64,000 nucleotides of DNA from Methanoflorens sp963701995 (GCA_963701995.1 OY969693.1:186001-250000), one strand, 5' to 3'; shown: positions 25,702 to 35,239, numbered from the stretch's first letter. Notes: generated by a model from the letters alone, not told the origin. A program made the numbers and translations.

Positions 25702-27837
25702 ATGTCTACGTCAGAGGCACAGATTCCCGATCAATCATTTTTGGATTCGCTATGTGATAGGCTTGAAGCGGCGCTCTCGAAAAAAGCGTGCGTGACGCTG
25801 CAAAAAGCTGTTGACGACACCGTCTGTGCTTCGCTCAAGCATGGCATGCACAGGGCGATACAGCAGGGCGTCGAGCGGCACGGTCCTGGTGAAACGGCGC
25901 GCAACGTAGGCGGCACCAAGGCGTCCGACGTGTGTGCCTCCCTCGAAGAGGTCACCGGGAACGCGGTGTGCGCGGCGCTCAAGCAGGTCGTCTCGGATAC
26001 CGTGTGCAAGGCGCTCGCCGACGCCATCTCCACATCGATACATAACGCCTTGCGGCGGGAACATGAGGTGCCGTTTCACGTGACGCCCGAGGCGCTTAAT
26101 ATCTCGCTCGAGGAGGTCACCGGGAACGCCGTGTGCGCGGCGCTCAAGCAGGTCGTCTCGGATACCGTGTGCAAGGCGCTCAAGAAGGCGATCGCTGAGT
26201 CCACCGCGTTCGTCTTGAGCGAGGGGCAGGCGCCGCCGCCGCTGAGCGAGACGCTACGCGCTGATGCGTCGCTCGCGGACGCTGACCAGCTCTACCTAGG
26301 CAGCGATGAGGCCTGGCACATCCGCCAACCGGACACGAACGCCGAATTATGCGCCGCTGCCAACACGAGGGTTACCAAAGAGGTCTGCTCCCGGCTACAG
26401 CAGCTTGCGGCGAGCATTCTATGCGCAAGGCTCAAAAAGGCGATACGAGAGGAGATCAGAGAGCACGCCGAGCGGTGCGAGGAGGATAAGGGCGCTGAGC
26501 GCTCACCTGGGCGTGGCGCAGCTCGCTCGCTGCTCACGTACAAGACCGGCATGATGGTCGTGGCGATGATCGCTGTCGCAGCCGTCGCCATAGCAGCTGC
26601 GGCGCCAGGAACGCCATTCCATCTCTGGCCGGCAGCTTCGGGAACGACGCTTACATTAGTTTCCTCTCGTCCGAGCATCGACCCCGCCACCGGGAACGTG
26701 CAGCTTACCGGAGTTCTTACAACGGGTGGGAACGGTGTCGCCGGACAGACCATAAGCCTTCAACGACAATCCGGTGACGCGTGGGCCACATTAGGATCCG
26801 TCGTGACGAGGTCTGATGGTTCGTTTTCTTTTCAGCTGAGACGCGAAAGTTTTTCCGCCACCGTCCTTCAGACATTTAGCGATCCAAGGATCACACGCGA
26901 AGCGAATAATTCCCCTTCGGTCAGTTCTGGCGGCCTCAGCATCGCAAAAGCCACAACTGGTCAAAATCACGTTTCCTCCTCTAAATACCTTTTTGTTAGG
27001 GAAGTCATGCTCGGCGCGACGATCGACGTCGTCTCGCCGCCTCCGCCATCTCAACCTAATGTGGGAGATCAGATCACCCTTCACGCAACCGTCGCCAACC
27101 CGTACAACCTGACTTACGAGTGGTCGATAACAGACCCGTCGAACAACAATGTCAACCATTCGGATCAAGGTAATACGTCCTCATTTACTGCCGAACAATC
27201 TGGCAATTATACTGTTGACGTCGACGTTTTCGACGTTAATGGGATGCTCTACTCGGGGTCTACATCTGTGACCGTTGCTCCACAAGCGCCTACAGCAAAC
27301 ATTCAGTTGAGCCCTCCACCTTACGCCGTGAACAGTACAATCACTCTCGACGGAAGTCAAAGCAGTGGCGCGATCACCTCATACGCGTGGAGCGTCTCTA
27401 GCGCCCCTTCAGGCAGCAGTGCCGGAATATCCTCATCGACTGCTGCGAACGCGTCGTTCACGCCAGATCAGCCCGGTGACTATACGATCCAGCTGACGGT
27501 AACTGGTGGTGGGGGATCGCAGGGCACCGCTAACACCACCGTCACCGTGTCCCCCAATCCGTCGCCAAGTGTAACATCTCCGTCTCCAAGTGTAACATCT
27601 CCGTCGCCAAGTGAGCGACAGTCTCAAGGTCAGCCGAATGCGACGATCGTGATACCTCGTGACCCCTCGCCAAGTCCTAACGGCCATTCCTACAGGGCGG
27701 TCTTTGAGGGCAGCACGCAGCTGGCGGCGTGCGCGAGTGCCTCTGTCATCATAAACGATAACAACAGCACTCAAAGTATTAGTGCAGAGACGCTGCCCAA
27801 GAGCGCCCCTTCAAGGACCGTGCTGGTATTATACTAG
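25702..27837 (+). CDS. Single-span surface protein with a cytoplasmic 12-residue cysteine-ladder repeat and extracellular PKD-like domains
   Basis: The protein has 711 residues. There is no signal peptide; residues 1-280 are hydrophilic and helical. A single membrane segment spans about 283-302 (MMVVAMIAVAAVAIAAAAP), followed by about 410 extracellular residues. The cytoplasmic part has cysteines at exact 12-residue spacing: 18/30/42, 78/90/102, 145/157 (an Asn is at 133) and 217/229/241. Each sits in a (V/L)CxxL context followed by a basic helix end (LKKAI). The exterior has an Ig-like segment (TLGSVVTRSDGSFSFQLR), two PKD-like domains (ITLHATVANPYNLTYEWSIT; ITLDGSQSSGAITSYAWSVS) and a Pro/Ser-rich stalk (PSPSVTSPSPS). 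Many NxS/T sequons suit N-glycosylation. A regular Cys ladder could bind metal clusters or bridge subunits; function unknown and family not recognised. Confidence 0.72.
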   Translation: MSTSEAQIPDQSFLDSLCDRLEAALSKKACVTLQKAVDDTVCASLKHGMHRAIQQGVERHGPGETARNVGGTKASDVCASLEEVTGNAVCAALKQVVSDTVCKALADAISTSIHNALRREHEVPFHVTPEALNISLEEVTGNAVCAALKQVVSDTVCKALKKAIAESTAFVLSEGQAPPPLSETLRADASLADADQLYLGSDEAWHIRQPDTNAELCAAANTRVTKEVCSRLQQLAASILCARLKKAIREEIREHAERCEEDKGAERSPGRGAARSLLTYKTGMMVVAMIAVAAVAIAAAAPGTPFHLWPAASGTTLTLVSSRPSIDPATGNVQLTGVLTTGGNGVAGQTISLQRQSGDAWATLGSVVTRSDGSFSFQLRRESFSATVLQTFSDPRITREANNSPSVSSGGLSIAKATTGQNHVSSSKYLFVREVMLGATIDVVSPPPPSQPNVGDQITLHATVANPYNLTYEWSITDPSNNNVNHSDQGNTSSFTAEQSGNYTVDVDVFDVNGMLYSGSTSVTVAPQAPTANIQLSPPPYAVNSTITLDGSQSSGAITSYAWSVSSAPSGSSAGISSSTAANASFTPDQPGDYTIQLTVTGGGGSQGTANTTVTVSPNPSPSVTSPSPSVTSPSPSERQSQGQPNATIVIPRDPSPSPNGHSYRAVFEGSTQLAACASASVIINDNNSTQSISAETLPKSAPSRTVLVLY
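25942..26181 (+). repeat. 75-bp near-exact repeat within the Cys-ladder gene
   Basis: Bases 25942-26016 and 26107-26181 encode the same 25 residues (LEEVTGNAVCAALKQVVSDT and VCKAL) with only two or three silent differences, 165 bp apart. The other two ladder blocks are diverged in DNA. This is a recent internal duplication. Confidence 0.9.
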
Positions 27838-28196
27838 CTTCCAGTTTTCAATGCTTATCGACTCCGATCGCCAACGGTACGCGATCTAAACGCGTCCCGG
27901 CAATCAACCCTGATTTGACCAAAACTGCCCCCCATAGTCAGAACGGACCATCAGATGTGAAACCTAGCGGTGCGTGCATTTAATGATCGACTTGTGCAAG
28001 CGAGGCCTCGGGCGGCGCCGAATCCGGCCGGCAGCACGCTATGCTCGTGATCAAAGATCGCTTTTTCCCTTCTGTACGGACTTTCGCAGCAACGAGATGC
28101 CTCATCACGGACCTCACGCGTAGGACGCCGTCGACTCCCGGCGGTGCCGTAAACTCGAAACGACCTCTTTTAAAAAAAAGGAGAAGCGTGAGCGAC
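27838..28196. other. Intergenic region
   Basis: No supported gene. An unstructured G+C-rich stretch lies between the surface-protein gene and the convergent RDD gene. A run of purines and As at 28171-28188 sits just past the RDD stop and could be part of a terminator on one strand. Confidence 0.4.
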
Positions 28197-28829
28197 TCAC
28201 GCTTTTACGACAACCGTATGTGCGGCACGATCGCCGAGCCGCTGCTTCCTGTCTGATGACCAGATCAGAATGGCGCCGAGCAGGTACGGAATAAAGTACG
28301 GAATGAGATCGATGACCCGCAGGATGTTGCGCACCGCTGCGTCCGCGTAATCGATCTTCGTCCCGTCCTCGCGCACCACCTTGATCTTGACCGCCATCTT
28401 GCCGACCGTCTGGCCGTACGCTCCCTCCAGCAGTATGAAGTACAGGAAGAAGATGAGCAGCGAGATCAGCCCTCCGACCCAGCTGAACGGATTTGGCGTC
28501 GTCGTGACACTCGGCGTCCCAGTGAGGTTCGTCACCGTGACGAAGGGTGCCTGAAACGGGAGCGTGAGCACGCCTGAGATGATGGCGATGATAATGGTAT
28601 CAATGAGGATCGCGACAAAGCGAATTGCGACGCTCTCGTACGGCGACGCGGCACGGGCGGAAAATGGCGGCGGCTGATACGTTGGCGGTGTCGGCTGCGC
28701 GGCTTGTGGCGGTGCGGTACCTTGCGCAGGCACAGGCGGAGCCCCTTTGAGTAGCGCACCGCACTGTTCGCAGTACTTCGCGCCAGGTGACGCTGGTGTG
28801 CCGCACTGTTGACATGTGTCTTCATCCAT
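28197..28829 (-). CDS. RDD family membrane protein with N-terminal zinc ribbon
   Basis: The protein has 210 residues from ATG 28829, placed 8 bases behind AGGAGGTG; the frame could begin three codons earlier at GTG. A double-CxxC zinc ribbon (CQQCGTPASPGAKYCEQCGA) opens the protein. A Pro/Ala-rich linker and then an RDD domain of three membrane segments follow (SVAIRFVAILIDTIIIAIIS, with the family Arg-Asp pair, and GQTVGKMAVKIKVV). The zinc-ribbon/RDD pairing is common in archaea and bacteria. Transport of an unknown solute or Na+/H+ exchange has been proposed for RDD proteins. Confidence 0.85.
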   Translation of the reverse strand: MDEDTCQQCGTPASPGAKYCEQCGALLKGAPPVPAQGTAPPQAAQPTPPTYQPPPFSARAASPYESVAIRFVAILIDTIIIAIISGVLTLPFQAPFVTVTNLTGTPSVTTTPNPFSWVGGLISLLIFFLYFILLEGAYGQTVGKMAVKIKVVREDGTKIDYADAAVRNILRVIDLIPYFIPYLLGAILIWSSDRKQRLGDRAAHTVVVKA

Positions 28830-29007
28830 GATTTTCACCTCCTTTTTGTGTCCGTGTTAGTCAGTGAGCACGGTTAAAGTTAGCTCTTTCCCGCTCCCTA
28901 GGTGACTTCTGTAAAGATTTGCCGGAACAGGCGAATAACACACCACGTTCCGCACTGGCATACTTCGATTCACAAGGATGGTTTTTGCTGAAGCTTCAGC
29001 AAACGCG

Positions 29008-29777
29008 TCATTTTCTGCCATGCACAACGCCGATTGCGCCCAACATGAACGGCAATCGCAGTGCTTTGGGAAAGGGGGCCTTACTCGTATCTACGAACTC
29101 AACGCTCGTAACGCCCCAACTTCTCACGGTTTCAAGCAGATCGTCAACGTCCCCATACACCCTTTTTAGCAAGAACAGGTCTTGAAACGCGAAAGCCCCG
29201 CCCTTCTTGACTACCCGCAACGCCTCCTTCAGCACCTCTCGCTTGTCGCGGGCGTCACCCACTTCGTGAAAGACGAGATTGCTCAACGCCGCATCGAAGG
29301 ATCCGTCGTCAAACGGTATCGAGGATGCGCTCGCTCTTTTGAAGGTTACGCGTCTGCGACCCCTTCAATCTCTGCGTTGCGCTTGCAGGCACGTTGTGAA
29401 TACCCCCACGTTCCACCCCAATAGTCCATTCCCGTGACCCGAGCGTTCGGGAACTTCTTTGCCACGCCAATGGTGAGCGGGCCATTGCCGCACCCGATGT
29501 CGAGCGCCTGGCCACGTCCGTCCCAATCCAGATGCCAGAGTACCAAGTCTCGAACTTGCGCCTGCAGGTTTCCGCCTCGTGGAGAGAACTTGTAGCGAGC
29601 GAATGCGAGGTACGCGAACACCGCGATAAACGCAGCCGCGCCGGCAAGCGCGGCGAGAAACACAAAAGAGAAGGCCAGAAAGAAAATAGCAACCGCTGCC
29701 AGCGCGTAGAGCCTTCTCGCCGAGACCCAATTGCCGTAATCGGGCACGTTCGTTGCGTTATTCATCAGTTCTCTCAC
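29008..29777 (-). pseudogene. Class I SAM-dependent methyltransferase with one frameshift
   Basis: The 5' part (29346-29777) encodes two membrane segments (AVAIFFLAFSFVFLAALAGA and AAFIAVFAYLAFA), then the AdoMet motif LDIGCGNGPLTIGVAKKFPN and GMDYWGGTWGYS, and stops after EGVADA. A one-base shift at about 29346-29352 continues as VTFKRASASSIPFDDGSFDA and joins 29008-29286 (SNLVFHEVGDARDKREVLKE, motif IV/post-I). Adding one base restores a single frame of 256-257 codons, a normal length. It is either a young pseudogene or an assembly indel. The substrate is unknown; the membrane anchor suggests a lipid or quinone-like acceptor. Confidence 0.8.
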
Positions 29778-29934
29778 GTTCCTATGTAATTACATCGGCT
29801 ATTCGTTGATGGGGTTAAAGCTCGCAAATTCGCCGATCGTGAGCGTTACCTGGACGATTGCGCGTTCAGCCGTTCGCCTCGCACGACCGACGGAGATGCG
29901 AAGCCATACGTTGCGTTACGCTCGCTACGCGCGC

Positions 29935-30684
29935 TCAATCGTTGAATCGCCTGTACAGGTAGTTCGCAATTACCTGGAAGATCAGGATGAAGACGATGAG
30001 CATCGCGACGTCAACAATCGGGTGGAACGTCATTTTACCGTTGTATCCGCCCTGGATGAGGTCGTTCGCGTACGTGAGCGGCGAAATATAGGCGATCATC
30101 TGCCCGAAGGAGGGGAGTGTCGCGATAGGGATGAAGACGCCGGATATGAATATGAGGGGGAACCTGACGACGTTCACCATGGAAATGATATCCCCTGGAC
30201 TCTCGGTCGGATATGCCGCAAAGAGGGACGCCATCGTCGCAAAGCAGAATGAACTGAGAAGGATCCCGACCGCAATGGGGACGATACTCGCGATCGGCGT
30301 CCTCAAGATAAGCAGCGCCGCGACAAACACCACAGACGCGATCACAACGCTGTAGAGAAGACCGCTGAGGCTCTCGCCTAACACCAACGCGTTCAGGGAG
30401 ATGGGTGCGGCGAGAAGTCGGTCAAACGTAGCCGTCCTCCGTTCGATCGGGATCGATACCGGTTCTATAGATGATGCTGAGAAGAGGGTCGTGATGCCAA
30501 TCAGCCCCGGGATCAGAGCAATAGGGGTCGCAAGTTTTCCTGCCGTAAACGCGAGGAACATGAAGAGAGGAAAAAGTACTCCGCCGACGATGGTCCCTGG
30601 CCTGAGGTAGTAGATGGCGACATCTTTTTTCGCAATCGCCCACGCGGCAACGAGCTCGCGGGAAAGGCGATCCTGGAGCCCCAT
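29935..30684 (-). CDS. ABC-2 type transporter permease
   Basis: This membrane protein of about 249 residues has six predicted spans of the ABC-2 (drug/polysaccharide export) family. It includes AIAKKDVAIYYLRPGTIVGG at the N-terminus and the conserved late region RFPLIFISGVFIPIATLPSFG. I chose ATG 30684, which lies 4 bases after the ATPase stop; an earlier in-frame Met would overlap the ATPase by 26 bp. Together with 30689-31645 it forms a complete homodimeric exporter. Substrate not deducible. Confidence 0.88.
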   Translation of the reverse strand: MGLQDRLSRELVAAWAIAKKDVAIYYLRPGTIVGGVLFPLFMFLAFTAGKLATPIALIPGLIGITTLFSASSIEPVSIPIERRTATFDRLLAAPISLNALVLGESLSGLLYSVVIASVVFVAALLILRTPIASIVPIAVGILLSSFCFATMASLFAAYPTESPGDIISMVNVVRFPLIFISGVFIPIATLPSFGQMIAYISPLTYANDLIQGGYNGKMTFHPIVDVAMLIVFILIFQVIANYLYRRFND

Positions 30685-30688
30685 AAGA

Positions 30689-31645
30689 TTAATCGATGGC
30701 AGTAACTCCACCACCTGAGCGCTGCAGCCCGGTCAACTTGACAAAGACGTCTTCAAGGCTCGGACCAAGGGTCGTGATGCTCATCACCCGTGTGTTGTGG
30801 GTATGAGCGTATGCCATCACGCCGTCGATGACCTCAGAAGGGTCCTCGGTGAAAAGCTTGAACTTGTCGCCTTCCTTGCGTGCGTGGTTCACCATCGAGA
30901 CCTGACGGAGCTCGTCAAGCCGCGTGGGAGAGCTGCTATCAAAGGAGACCTCGATCGACTGGACGCTCTGAATCGTCTTTTTCAGCCGTTCGGGCGCGTC
31001 GATGGCGGCGATGAGGCCCTTGTCGATGATCGCGACCCGGTCGCAGAGGACGTTTGCCTCCTCTATGTTGTGTGTCGTCAAGAACACGGTGACCCCTCCC
31101 CGGATGAGGTCGCTGATGACGTCGCGGATAATGAGGTTGCTCTGGACATCGAGCCCCGACGTGGGTTCATCAAGAAAGAGCAGGCGCGGGCTGTTCACCA
31201 GCCCCATAGCGATGGTCAGCCGCCGCCTCATTCCCTTGGAGAAGCCGTGCACCTTGTCGCGCCGTCGTTCATACAGCTCAAAGCGCTTCAAAATCTCGGT
31301 CGCGTTTCTGTCACGCTCGCTGCGACCGACACGATAGAGCTGCGCGGCGAGCATCATGTTCTGCCACCCGGTCAGGTCAGTGTATACGTTGGAGGTCTCG
31401 GAGACGATGCCCATAGATTGCCGTGCGGCAACAGTCTCGCGCACGATATCGTGGCCGAAGATGGTCGCCATTCCCGAGGTCGGACGTGAGATCCCGGTGA
31501 GAATGCGGATCGTGGTCGTCTTGCCGGCGCCGTTAGGGCCTAAAAACCCGAAGGTCTCCCCGACCGCCACCGAGAAACTAATATCGTTGACGGCGGTGAA
31601 GGCCCCGAATTGCTTGACCAGATGAGAGACTTCAATCGCTTCCAC
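30689..31645 (-). CDS. ABC transporter ATP-binding protein (ABC-2 exporter)
   Basis: The ATPase, 318 residues from a GTG start, has a Walker A GPNGAGKTT (about residues 36-44), a signature FSKGMRRRL, a Walker B LLFLDEPTSGLD and an H-loop TTHN. A C-terminal regulatory region of about 90 residues follows (IEVSFDSSSPTRLDELRQV), as in DrrA/NodI-type exporters. It is co-transcribed with the permease gene downstream. It powers export of an unknown hydrophobic or lipid-linked substrate. Confidence 0.93.
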   Translation of the reverse strand: MEAIEVSHLVKQFGAFTAVNDISFSVAVGETFGFLGPNGAGKTTTIRILTGISRPTSGMATIFGHDIVRETVAARQSMGIVSETSNVYTDLTGWQNMMLAAQLYRVGRSERDRNATEILKRFELYERRRDKVHGFSKGMRRRLTIAMGLVNSPRLLFLDEPTSGLDVQSNLIIRDVISDLIRGGVTVFLTTHNIEEANVLCDRVAIIDKGLIAAIDAPERLKKTIQSVQSIEVSFDSSSPTRLDELRQVSMVNHARKEGDKFKLFTEDPSEVIDGVMAYAHTHNTRVMSITTLGPSLEDVFVKLTGLQRSGGGVTAID

Positions 31646-31786
31646 GGGTGCTCCACAAGATGATTTTTCACCACCTATTTATTCGTTCGTATTGCGCCGC
31701 CAAATCAGGCGCTTACTCGGTCTGACCGATCGGGCCTTGGGGGTGACCCGTCACACTATTAAGCGGGTGCGGCGTAACGCACAGCG

Positions 31787-32272
31787 ATGAAAACACTCGT
31801 AGCCTACTACTCGCGAACGGGAAACACGAAAAGGGTCGCCGAAGCGCTTGCTGAAAACCTCAACGCCGATATCGAAGCGATCGTGTCCGACACGAAAGAC
31901 AAGGGCATGGGCAGGTTGGCGATGCAGGCATTCCTGCGAGTCCGCGCGAAAATCGCACAAACGACGAACGACGCCGCGTCCTATGATATGGTAGTCATCG
32001 GCAGTCCTGTGTGGGCGGGGAAAATGTCCAGCCCGATACGAACGTATCTTGCACAAAACAAAGACAAGTTCACCAGCGTCGCCCTCTTTTGCACGCACGG
32101 ACAGCCGGACAGCGAGGGCAGTGCAAAGATGCTCGAAAGCATGGAAACACTTTCCGGAAAAAAGGCGGCCGCCGTGCTTAACGTTGCGGCTAACGACGTG
32201 GAAAGCGGGGCGTACGTCGAGAAGGCGAAGCGCTTTGCGGCCGCACTTCTGGAATTACCTTCGTCGCAGTAG
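31787..32272 (+). CDS. Flavodoxin family protein
   Basis: This 161-residue FMN-binding flavodoxin has the phosphate loop SRTGNTKRVAEALAENL at residues 9-25 and the flavin-stacking GSPVWAGKMSSPIRTYL. The ending, GKKAAAVLNVAANDVESGAY, resembles short-chain single-domain flavodoxins and NAD(P)H dehydrogenases. A strong FMN site is expected. The gene abuts the convergent membrane-protein gene at 32273 and may be monocistronic. Confidence 0.9.
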   Translation: MKTLVAYYSRTGNTKRVAEALAENLNADIEAIVSDTKDKGMGRLAMQAFLRVRAKIAQTTNDAASYDMVVIGSPVWAGKMSSPIRTYLAQNKDKFTSVALFCTHGQPDSEGSAKMLESMETLSGKKAAAVLNVAANDVESGAYVEKAKRFAAALLELPSSQ

Positions 32273-32974
32273 TCAGACGCTGGGGCCTAAGACATCCGGT
32301 CGCCTGAACACGGCGCTCAGCAACACGCCTGTGATGACAAGCACGACGCAGTTGATCGTGATGATTGTCACCTCAAACGTGACAATGGCATACCCCAGTA
32401 GCAAGAGGCCGACAAACGATCCAACCGCCACTACAAAACTCGCGACGAACAGCCATCGCAGCGCGCGCTCAAGCCTTCCCCCGGCAAAAACAGCGGCGGC
32501 GAATAGGAACGCCCCGTTCATCATGAGGTACGCAAGACTTTCGAGACTAACAACGAGCCCGTGAGGGTTGTACTGCGTGAACAGAGCGAGGCCGGCCGTC
32601 TCCCCGCTCAAGATACTCGGTTCTACGACGGTCCACTGAATGAAGTAGTCTGTCGTGATCACGGCCGCGTAGACCACCGCGAACGACAAGGCGATCTGAC
32701 TGAATACCTTCCTGTCATCGGCCGCGTAGGAGTGGATGCACGCCACGAGCACGACGAAGGTCGGCGCCAACAGGAATGCCGGATACATCCAGAGGTAATC
32801 GTTGGGAATGAATGAGGCTACATAAGGGTAAGGGATAGATCGCACCGGGGTCGCGATACCGACCGCGAAAAATGCCGCGGCGAATACCGCGGTCAGGACC
32901 GCCGACCAGAATCCAAGCCGGCGCACGGCTGCGTTGGCGTTCGAACTATCGGTTGCGGCCTCCCGATTCGTCAA
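32273..32974 (-). CDS. Six-span membrane protein of unknown function
   Basis: The protein has about 233 residues and six hydrophobic segments (starting LGFWSAVLTAVFAAAFFAVG and ending CVVLVITGVLLSAVF), with polar Asp/Tyr residues in loops between them. I place the start at TTG 32974, which overlaps the stop of the upstream flavodoxin frame as TTGA and has GGAGATG upstream. A longer open frame begins at 33040 inside that gene. I recognise no family with confidence. Confidence 0.65.
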   Translation of the reverse strand: MTNREAATDSSNANAAVRRLGFWSAVLTAVFAAAFFAVGIATPVRSIPYPYVASFIPNDYLWMYPAFLLAPTFVVLVACIHSYAADDRKVFSQIALSFAVVYAAVITTDYFIQWTVVEPSILSGETAGLALFTQYNPHGLVVSLESLAYLMMNGAFLFAAAVFAGGRLERALRWLFVASFVVAVGSFVGLLLLGYAIVTFEVTIITINCVVLVITGVLLSAVFRRPDVLGPSV

Positions 32975-33568
32975 TTCGCGCCATCTCCTGCTTTCAGCAA
33001 CTGGGCGAAATGTTCCGTAAACGTCTGAATTTGATCCCAATCTCGCAAATCGTTCCGAGCACCTTCCGTCAGGTGGATGCCCGTATCTTTGACCATGTGT
33101 TTTGCCGCCATACCGAGCATCCGCTTGTCGAGGAAGCCTTTTGGCGCCGAGGAGGAAAGGTCTAGAACTCCGCCAAAGGCGTCATATATATCCACTTCTG
33201 CTTTGACTCCGAGATCGGTCAAGACCTTCTCTACGTACCTGTCCTTTGCTTCCGCATGGCCTTCAGGCGTTGACGCGGATCCACAGCTCACGAAAACGCC
33301 TACCACGAGTCCTTTCGCTTTGAGCGTTTGAGCTCGTCCGCATGCTTCTTGAGAAACGTCGTCGCGTCTCCAACCCATCGAAACATCTTGATCCCCGAGC
33401 CGACGAGTATGCCGTCAAACGACGCTAATGCGGGCCATTCCTTTTGCTTCGTATATCGAGTAGCTGTGTTTCTAGCCCTTCTTTTTCGAAGATCTGTAAC
33501 ATTGCGCGCGCGATCTCCTCGGTGCTGCCGTAACGGCTTCCATACGCGATCAATACTCTCTTCGGCAT
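32971..33568 (-). pseudogene. Flavodoxin-domain (HemG-like) oxidoreductase with two frameshifts
   Basis: Reading from ATG 33568 (behind GGTGAGGCG), the N-terminus MPKRVLIAYGSRYGSTEEIA carries a flavodoxin phosphate loop and stops at 33425. In other frames the sequence continues FDGILVGSGIKMFRWVGDAT and then KGLVVGVFVSCGSASTPEGH to 32971. At least two shifts (near 33430 and near 33318) are needed. The reconstructed protein would be a flavodoxin of the menaquinone-dependent protoporphyrinogen oxidase type. It is either a decayed gene or has assembly errors. Confidence 0.75.
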
Positions 33569-33823
33569 ACGCCTCACCAATTGATGCTCAAAACTGGCGT
33601 CTCTTGCAATAAAGCTTGTTCTTTTGACGTGGTTGACGGTGATCAACGCTCATCTTGACCTTTCAGTAGGTGTTTGTCCATCGCCGAGCGCTTTACGTTG
33701 CCACGCGTGAGGCGTCCGCTGTTCCCACAGACGGCGCGTTCACCCAAAGAGACGGAAACGCTTATGGGCTACGACGTTGCCCTCCTCATGCTCAACACAA
33801 CTCCGGTTTTTGAGGGGCTTTAA

Positions 33824-34261
33824 ATGAGTGTTGAAGAAAACAAGCAATTGATGATAACGTTGGATGATTCTTGGAACAGCCAGGACTGGGACACGTTCAA
33901 CAAACGGCACCACGAAGAAGTTGCCGTGTATTGGCCAGGGCAACCCGAACCGACAATAGGACTAGTTGCGCACCAAGCAGAAGCTGAGCAATTCTTCAGG
34001 ACCTTTCCCGACAACCGTGTGGGGAACCACCCATATCAGGTGCTTTTCGGCGAAGGCGACTGGACGTGTTCGATATCCATTTTCACCGGTACGATGACTG
34101 GCCCTATGCCCGGCCCTGACGGAAAGGACATTCAACCCACAAACAAGAAATTTGAAGTCGAGTTTTGCACGGTCGCCCACTGGAATGAGAAGGGCGAAAT
34201 TACCGAAGAGAAACTCTTCTACGATTTGGTCGGGCTGATGCGACAGATTGGTCTTGCGTAA
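33824..34261 (+). CDS. SnoaL-like / NTF2-fold ester cyclase family protein
   Basis: This 145-residue soluble protein of the SnoaL-like polyketide cyclase/ester cyclase fold has DSWNSQDWDTFNKRHHEEVAVYWPGQ, the family opening; VLFGEGDWTCSISIFTGTMTGP in the central sheet; and CTVAHWNEKGEITEEKLFYD near the end. The role in an archaeon is unknown, and members bind small hydrophobic molecules. It has no operon partner. Such genes are often acquired from bacteria, and I infer that here only weakly. Confidence 0.8.
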   Translation: MSVEENKQLMITLDDSWNSQDWDTFNKRHHEEVAVYWPGQPEPTIGLVAHQAEAEQFFRTFPDNRVGNHPYQVLFGEGDWTCSISIFTGTMTGPMPGPDGKDIQPTNKKFEVEFCTVAHWNEKGEITEEKLFYDLVGLMRQIGLA

Positions 34262-34401
34262 GGGCCCTCATTTGCTATAAGCGAAATTTGACGGCACCCC
34301 TATACTTGCTCAAAAAAGAGGCCACTTTAGGTGGTCCGCTGTGCCAGAAGGTCTGTCGATACCAGCTTGATAATTAGTGTAACGTTATTTGAGGAAGAAC
34401 C

Positions 34402-35205
34402 GTGTCTGCAGACGCATTGCCTACCCTATTTGTATCGCACGGCGCCCCCACTCTACCCCTCGAAAACGTCCCGGCGCGACAGTTCTTGGCCATGCTCGGC
34501 GACCGATACCAGAACGTGCAGGCGATTCTATGCGTATCTGCCCACTGGAATACATCACGACCTGCTGTTAACGCCGTAGAAGCGCCCGAAACGATCCACG
34601 ATTTTTACGGGTTCCCCTCTGAACTCTACCGGCTGCGCTATGACGCACGGGGCTCACCAGACCTTGCCGGGCGGGTGGCTGATCTTGTTCACGGCGCTGG
34701 CTTAGGCCGCGATCTTGACCGGCATCGTGGCCTTGACCACGGCGCGTGGGTGCCGCTGATGCTCATGTTTCCCAACGCGGACGTCCCCGTCGTGCAGCTC
34801 TCGATCCAGCGCCACTTCGACCCCGCGCAGCACGTTGCGCTTGGTGCAGCCATCTCATCGCTCCGGGATGACGGCGTTCTTATACTCGGCAGCGGTGGCG
34901 CCGTCCACCCGCTCGGCCACGCGGCGGCATCGCTGGGCGAAGGTGCCGCCACTGATGATTGGGCCTACGAATTCGGCGGTTGGCTGACCGACGCAGTGAC
35001 CCGGGGCGACCGCCTAAGCCTTTTGAAGTATCGGGAGCGGGGCCCTTACGCTGAACGTGCTCACCCGTACCCCGATCACTTTATGCCGCTCCTTGTAGCG
35101 TTTGGGGCGGCAGGAGACGACGCGCGCGGCACGGTCCTACACCACAGCTGGTACTGGGGCGACTTAGCTATGGATGCTTACGAGTTTGACTCTGATCGAT
35201 CGTGA
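34402..35205 (+). CDS. Class III extradiol dioxygenase-family protein (LigB/DODA type)
   Basis: The 267-residue protein starts at GTG 34402 behind GAGGAAGAACC. The fold and metal ligands of the LigB/4,5-DOPA dioxygenase family are visible: FVSHGAPTLPLE (His ligand), SAHWNT (second His), GLDHGAWVPLMLM and SIQRHFDPAQHVALGAAI. The ending is PDHFMPLLVAFGAAGDD. In oxygen users the enzyme cleaves catechols, but in an anaerobe the natural reaction may be different. It closes with a TGA just before the 28-codon membrane ORF on the other strand. Confidence 0.88.
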   Translation: MSADALPTLFVSHGAPTLPLENVPARQFLAMLGDRYQNVQAILCVSAHWNTSRPAVNAVEAPETIHDFYGFPSELYRLRYDARGSPDLAGRVADLVHGAGLGRDLDRHRGLDHGAWVPLMLMFPNADVPVVQLSIQRHFDPAQHVALGAAISSLRDDGVLILGSGGAVHPLGHAAASLGEGAATDDWAYEFGGWLTDAVTRGDRLSLLKYRERGPYAERAHPYPDHFMPLLVAFGAAGDDARGTVLHHSWYWGDLAMDAYEFDSDRS

Positions 35206-35239
35206 CGCGCTTGGCGCCGTTCTTCGATCATCGGGAATT

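Noticed and set aside
30797..31489. 230-codon frame antisense to the ABC ATPase
   Set aside because: The sense strand encodes a complete Walker A, signature and Walker B set.
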